Part shown: positions 60,621 through 64,000 of the stretch, one piece after another | Position numbering within the stretch: the first letter of the stretch is position 1 | How the letters are laid out: each line of letters starts with the position of its first letter | NCBI GenBank assembly: GCA_016790225.1 | Contig: JAEUOZ010000058.1 | Span: forward strand, 1-64,000 | DNA length: 64,000 bases | Reading direction: 5' to 3' | Source: Rubrivivax sp. | Lineage (GTDB): Bacteria; Pseudomonadota; Gammaproteobacteria; Burkholderiales; Burkholderiaceae | Translations under genes and position numbers: made by a program | Notes under the pieces: model-generated | The model's database searches: none | The model's input: only the letters and a program-made list of their open reading frames with translations | Told to the model about the DNA's origin: nothing

Positions 60621-63600
60621 AGCTCGAATCCTGCGTGGCGGTGCGGGCGCCTGCCTGCCGGGGCTGGCGCTGCAGGCCTTGCCGCGCCAGCTGCTGCTGG
60701 CCGGGCTGCTGGTGGCCGTCGTCGGCCTGGCCGGCTGTGCCAGCCGCGGCAAGGCCGTCGCCGAGGAACCCCCGACGCTGAAGGCCCTGGCCAGCCGCCC
60801 GGCGCCCGTGCCGGCCGATGCCGGCATCCGCACCAGCGAGGCGCAGGCCAAGGCCGCCTACGAGGCCTTCCTGGCGGCCAACCCGCGTGCGCCGCAGCGT
60901 GCGCAAGCGCTGCGCCGGCTGGGCGATCTGGAAATGGATGTCGCGCAGCGCAAGCTGGAGGAAGACAGCGCCGCCACGCCGGATTTCCGCGCCGCGATCC
61001 AGCGCTACGAAACCGTGCTCAAGGCCCATCCCCAGGATCCGGCGAACGACCGCGTGCTCTACCAGCTGGCGCGTGCTCATGAACAGGGCGGCCAGCTGGA
61101 CGCCGCGCTGAAGACGCTGGACCGCCTGGTGGCCCAGTATCCGCAGACGGCGCACCGCGACGAGGCGCAGTTCCGCCGCGGCGAACTGCTCTTCACCAAC
61201 CGGGCCTATGCGCAGGCCGAGGCCGCCTTCGCGCAAGTCCTGGCGCGCGAGGCCCGCACACCGTTTCACGAGCGCGCGCTGTACATGCAGGGCTGGTCCC
61301 AGTTCAAGCAGGCACGCCTGGACGAAGGCCTGCGCAGCTTCCTGGGCGTGCTCGATCTCAAGCTCGAAGGGCAGGGCGACGAGCCGCTGGATCAGCTGCC
61401 CGGCATGACACGCGCCGATCGCGAGCTGGTCGACGACACCTTCCGCGTGGCCAGCCTCAGCCTGATGCAGCTGCAGGGCGCGGGCTCGATCCCGCCGCTG
61501 ATCGATACCCCTGCGCGCCAGGGCTACGAGTTCCGCCTGTACCAGCACCTGGGCGAGCTGTATCTCGGCCAGGAACGGGTGAAGGACGCGGCCGAGACGC
61601 TGGGCGCCTTCGCGCGCCGCCATCCCCGCCACGCCCAGGCGCCCCGCCTGCAGGCGCGTGTGATCGACATCTACGCCGGCAGCGGCTTTGCACAGCTGGC
61701 GCTGGAGGCCAAGCGAGATTATGTGGAGCGTTATGGGCCGGCCAGCGACTTCCGCCGCGCCAACCCTGAGGGCTGGGCCCAGGCCCAGCCGCTGCTGCGC
61801 CAGCACCTGATCGAACTGGCCAGCCACCATCACGCGCTCTACCAGAAGCGGCGCGACGAGCCCGATGCGCTGGAGGCCGAGCGCTGGTACCGCCAGTGGC
61901 TGGCCGCCTTCGGCGGCGATGCGCAGGCGCCGCACAACAGCTTCCTGCTGGGCGAGCTGCTGTTCGAAGCACGCCGCTGGGCTGCTGCCGAGCAGGCCTA
62001 CGAGCAGGCGGCGTATGGATTCGCCCCGCACGCGCGCAGCGCCGATGCCGGCTACGGAGCGCTGCTGGCGCTGGAGCAGCAGGCCCGGGCCCTCGGCCCG
62101 GAGGCTGCGCCGCGCCGGGCCCTGCGCCAGCGCCAGGCCCAGGCCGCGCAGCGCTTCGCTCAGGCCTTTGCACAGGATGCCCGCACCGGTCCGGTGCTGG
62201 CCGAGGCCGCGGATCAGCTCTTCGCGCTGGGTGATGGCGCGGCCGCCGCGGCCCTGGCAGACCAGGTGCTGGCGCTTCGGCCGCCGGCCCCGGATGCGGC
62301 GCTGCGCACGGCGCTGACCGTCCTGGCGCACCGCGCCTTCGAGCAGAAGGCCTACGCCGAGGCGGAGCAGGCCTATGCGCGCCTGCTCGCGCTGCCGCGA
62401 CCAGGCGCGCCCACGCCGGGCGCGATCACGCCGCAGGAGCTGCAGGAGCGTCTGGCCGCGGCGATCTACCAGCAGGGTGACGCGGCGCGGGCGGCCGGCC
62501 GCCTGCAGGAGGCCGCCGGCCACTTTGCCCGCGTGGAAGCGGCGGCGCCCGCGTCCCGCGTGCGGGCGAATGCGCAGTTCGACCAGGCGGCCACGCAGAT
62601 CGCACTGAAGGACTGGGAATCGGCGTCGCGCACGCTGGAGGCCTTCCGCCAGCAGCATGCCGGACATGCCCTGGCGCCGCAGGTGGCTCCCCGGCTGGCC
62701 GCGGTCTATCTGGAGCTGAACCGGCCGGCCGCGGCAGCGGCGGAATTCGAGCGTTGGGCCTCGGCCGAAGGCACGGCCGAGGATGTGGCACGCGCTGCCC
62801 GCTGGCAGGCTGCGCAGCTGCAGGCCCAGGCCGGCCCGCCGGCACAGGCGGCGCGCGCCTGGGAGCACTATCTGCGCCGCCACCCGCAGCCCCTGGAGCC
62901 CGCCGTCGAGGCCCGCTGGCGCCTGGTGCAGCTCGCCCAGGCTGAAGGCCAGGCGGCCCGCGCGCTGCAATGGGCACGCGAACTGCGCCAGGCGGAAGAG
63001 CAGGGTGCGGAGCAGCGCACGCCGCGCAGCCGCGCGTTTGCGGCCAGGGCGCAGCTTGCGCTGGCCGCGCCGCTGCTGCAGGCCTATCGCGAGGTGCGCC
63101 TGGTGGAGCCGCTGGCGCGACAGCTCAAGCTGAAGAAGGCGCGCATGGAAGCCGTGCTGCAGGTCTACGCCACGGCCTCGGAATCCGGCGCGGCCGAAGT
63201 GGTGACCGAGGCCACCTTCAAGACCGCCGCGCTGTACCAGGACTTCGGCCAGGCGCTGCTGGCCGCGCCGCGCCCCAAGGGCCTGAAGAAGGCCGAGGCG
63301 GAGCAGTACGCCGTGATGCTGGAAGAGCAGGCCTTTCCCTTCGAGGAAAGAGCCGCCGAGCTGCACGAGCTCAACGCACGCCGCACCGCGCAGGGCCTGT
63401 GGGACGACGCGATCCGCGACAGCCTGCAGGCGCTCGCCCAGCTGCGCCCGGCGCGCTGGGGCCGTGCAGAGCGCAGCGAGCCGTCGCTGCCGGGGGCGGA
63501 GCTGGCGGTGCTGGAAAAGGCCGTGGCTGCCGGCCCGGCTGCCGCGGAGCTCTGGAACCAGCTGGGTGTGGCCTACCGCCGCGCCGGCCGCTTTGATGAC

Positions 63601-63837
63601 GCGCGACGCGCTTACGAAAAGGCGATGACGGCGCGCGCCGGCTACGCCACACCGGTGCTCAACCTGGCCATCCTGGACGACCTCTATCTGCGCCGCAGCG
63701 CGCAGGCGCTGGCCGGCTACGAGCGCTACCAGGCCCTGCTGGGCGCACCCGATGCACAGGTGAGCCGTTGGCAGGCCGAGCTGAAGACCCGCAAGCCCGA
63801 TGCGCCGGCCCTGGCCGCCGCGGGAGGAAAGCCGTGA
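60607..63837 (+). CDS. Very large TPR lipoprotein
   Basis: Product of 1,076 residues starting 14 bases before the end of the previous gene. Hydrophobic segment with lipobox VVGLAGCASRG near residue 45, then TPR-like repeats almost throughout (for example AIQRYETVLKAHPQDP, AALKTLDRLVAQYPQ, WNQLGVAYRRAGRFDDARRA near the C-terminus). Size and order recall the large TPR component GltD/AgmU of the Myxococcus gliding complex, but I claim only architectural likeness. Confidence 0.78.
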   Translation: MSHVEARILRGGAGACLPGLALQALPRQLLLAGLLVAVVGLAGCASRGKAVAEEPPTLKALASRPAPVPADAGIRTSEAQAKAAYEAFLAANPRAPQRAQALRRLGDLEMDVAQRKLEEDSAATPDFRAAIQRYETVLKAHPQDPANDRVLYQLARAHEQGGQLDAALKTLDRLVAQYPQTAHRDEAQFRRGELLFTNRAYAQAEAAFAQVLAREARTPFHERALYMQGWSQFKQARLDEGLRSFLGVLDLKLEGQGDEPLDQLPGMTRADRELVDDTFRVASLSLMQLQGAGSIPPLIDTPARQGYEFRLYQHLGELYLGQERVKDAAETLGAFARRHPRHAQAPRLQARVIDIYAGSGFAQLALEAKRDYVERYGPASDFRRANPEGWAQAQPLLRQHLIELASHHHALYQKRRDEPDALEAERWYRQWLAAFGGDAQAPHNSFLLGELLFEARRWAAAEQAYEQAAYGFAPHARSADAGYGALLALEQQARALGPEAAPRRALRQRQAQAAQRFAQAFAQDARTGPVLAEAADQLFALGDGAAAAALADQVLALRPPAPDAALRTALTVLAHRAFEQKAYAEAEQAYARLLALPRPGAPTPGAITPQELQERLAAAIYQQGDAARAAGRLQEAAGHFARVEAAAPASRVRANAQFDQAATQIALKDWESASRTLEAFRQQHAGHALAPQVAPRLAAVYLELNRPAAAAAEFERWASAEGTAEDVARAARWQAAQLQAQAGPPAQAARAWEHYLRRHPQPLEPAVEARWRLVQLAQAEGQAARALQWARELRQAEEQGAEQRTPRSRAFAARAQLALAAPLLQAYREVRLVEPLARQLKLKKARMEAVLQVYATASESGAAEVVTEATFKTAALYQDFGQALLAAPRPKGLKKAEAEQYAVMLEEQAFPFEERAAELHELNARRTAQGLWDDAIRDSLQALAQLRPARWGRAERSEPSLPGAELAVLEKAVAAGPAAAELWNQLGVAYRRAGRFDDARRAYEKAMTARAGYATPVLNLAILDDLYLRRSAQALAGYERYQALLGAPDAQVSRWQAELKTRKPDAPALAAAGGKP

Positions 63838-64000
63838 AACCCGAGAAGAGCCCTGGAGTCTGGATGGCCCGCATGACCTGCGGCCTGGCATTGCTGATGC
63901 CCGGCCTGAGCCCGGCGCAGGACCGCGCCGAGATCGATCGCACCCGCATCGTGGGCAACCGTGAGCTGCCCAAGGTGATCTACATCGTGCCCTGGAAGAG
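63834..64000 (+). CDS. Secreted protein, unknown, cut by the right edge
   Basis: GTG start overlapping the previous stop (GTGA). The 55 visible residues contain a signal peptide (ARMTCGLALLMPGLSPAQ) and then IVGNRELPKVIYIVPWK, which looks like a conserved family start, though I cannot name it with certainty. It belongs to the same operon as the TPR proteins; genes for an ExbB/ExbD-type energiser would be expected further right if the operon is Glt-like. Confidence 0.6.
   Translation, partial: MKPEKSPGVWMARMTCGLALLMPGLSPAQDRAEIDRTRIVGNRELPKVIYIVPWK

Noticed and set aside
59302..63891. A minus-strand open frame of 1,529 codons, and similar long antisense frames elsewhere (for example 20162-23794)
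   Set aside because: These are mirror frames of very GC-rich genes; their products are Arg/Gln/Gly-rich without domains, signals or ribosome sites, while the opposite strand encodes clear lipoproteins and transglutaminases.
1..64000. tRNA, rRNA, CRISPR arrays, prophage or insertion sequences
   Set aside because: No cloverleaf-like intergenic stretch, regularly spaced repeat array, transposase or phage structural gene was seen; the intergenic regions are short and explained by promoters or hairpins.

Overview
The window is high-GC, gene-dense proteobacterial DNA with two different characters. Bases 1 to about 11,550 look alphaproteobacterial (Rhodospirillales-like by gene content and codon habit; inference). 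The rest looks betaproteobacterial, Burkholderiales of the Rubrivivax/Leptothrix/Roseateles kind. The change falls inside one gene, the beta subunit of a 2-oxoacid:ferredoxin oxidoreductase. Serine codons there go from 14 TCN and 1 AGC before about 11,560 to 8 AGY and 2 TCC after it. This is either a chimeric assembly or a recombination junction, so the two parts should not be assumed to share a genome without read-level proof. No rRNA, tRNA, CRISPR array, transposase or phage gene was seen.

Left part: the end of a FemAB/GNAT-type transferase, a tiny membrane protein, a threonyl-tRNA synthetase without a TGS domain, an RlmB/TrmH rRNA methyltransferase, a periplasmic protein, a PilZ protein, a LysR regulator, a short MetE-core methionine synthase (MesD-like), a small membrane protein, and an overlapping three-gene operon for a GltD-like flavo/iron-sulfur protein with 2-oxoacid:ferredoxin oxidoreductase alpha and beta subunits.

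Right part, 12.2-20.1 kb: a ubiquinone-type FAD hydroxylase, a coupled three-gene set of secreted proteins (one an M48 protease with an apparent one-base frameshift), DsbB, a RidA-family protein and ComEC. 20.2-29.8 kb: an operon of two transglutaminases, two circularly permuted ATP-grasp proteins and two alpha-E domains, the peptide-ligase network whose product is unknown. 29.9-37.4 kb: a secreted protein of unknown function and a liv-type branched-chain ABC transporter operon (livH-M-G-F) with a long-chain acyl-CoA ligase and a substrate-binding protein, ended by a clear terminator.

37.6-46.3 kb: a membrane-stress/polyamine module consisting of an SPFH-SHOCT protein, a zinc-ribbon DUF4178 protein, a DUF350 protein, a membrane-embedded spermidine-synthase homologue and an exported FAD amine-oxidase-like lipoprotein. 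A facing operon carries SpeD, an alpha/beta hydrolase and, unexpectedly, BciA, the 8-vinyl reductase of (bacterio)chlorophyll synthesis, which suggests a phototrophic ancestry or lifestyle.

46.5-49.3 kb: a histone H1-like repeat protein coupled to a probable outer-membrane protein. From 49.6 kb to the right edge, at least twelve closely packed or overlapping genes form one operon. It encodes an ApbE flavin transferase, two lipoproteins with c-heme motifs (one HzsA-related), two outer-membrane beta-barrel proteins, a TlpA thioredoxin, a DUF4266 lipoprotein, a DUF3570 protein, a secreted unknown, two large TPR proteins and a partial secreted protein. This combines features of flavinylation-linked extracellular redox clusters with features of Glt/Agl-like trans-envelope complexes, and it is the strongest candidate for an undescribed system.
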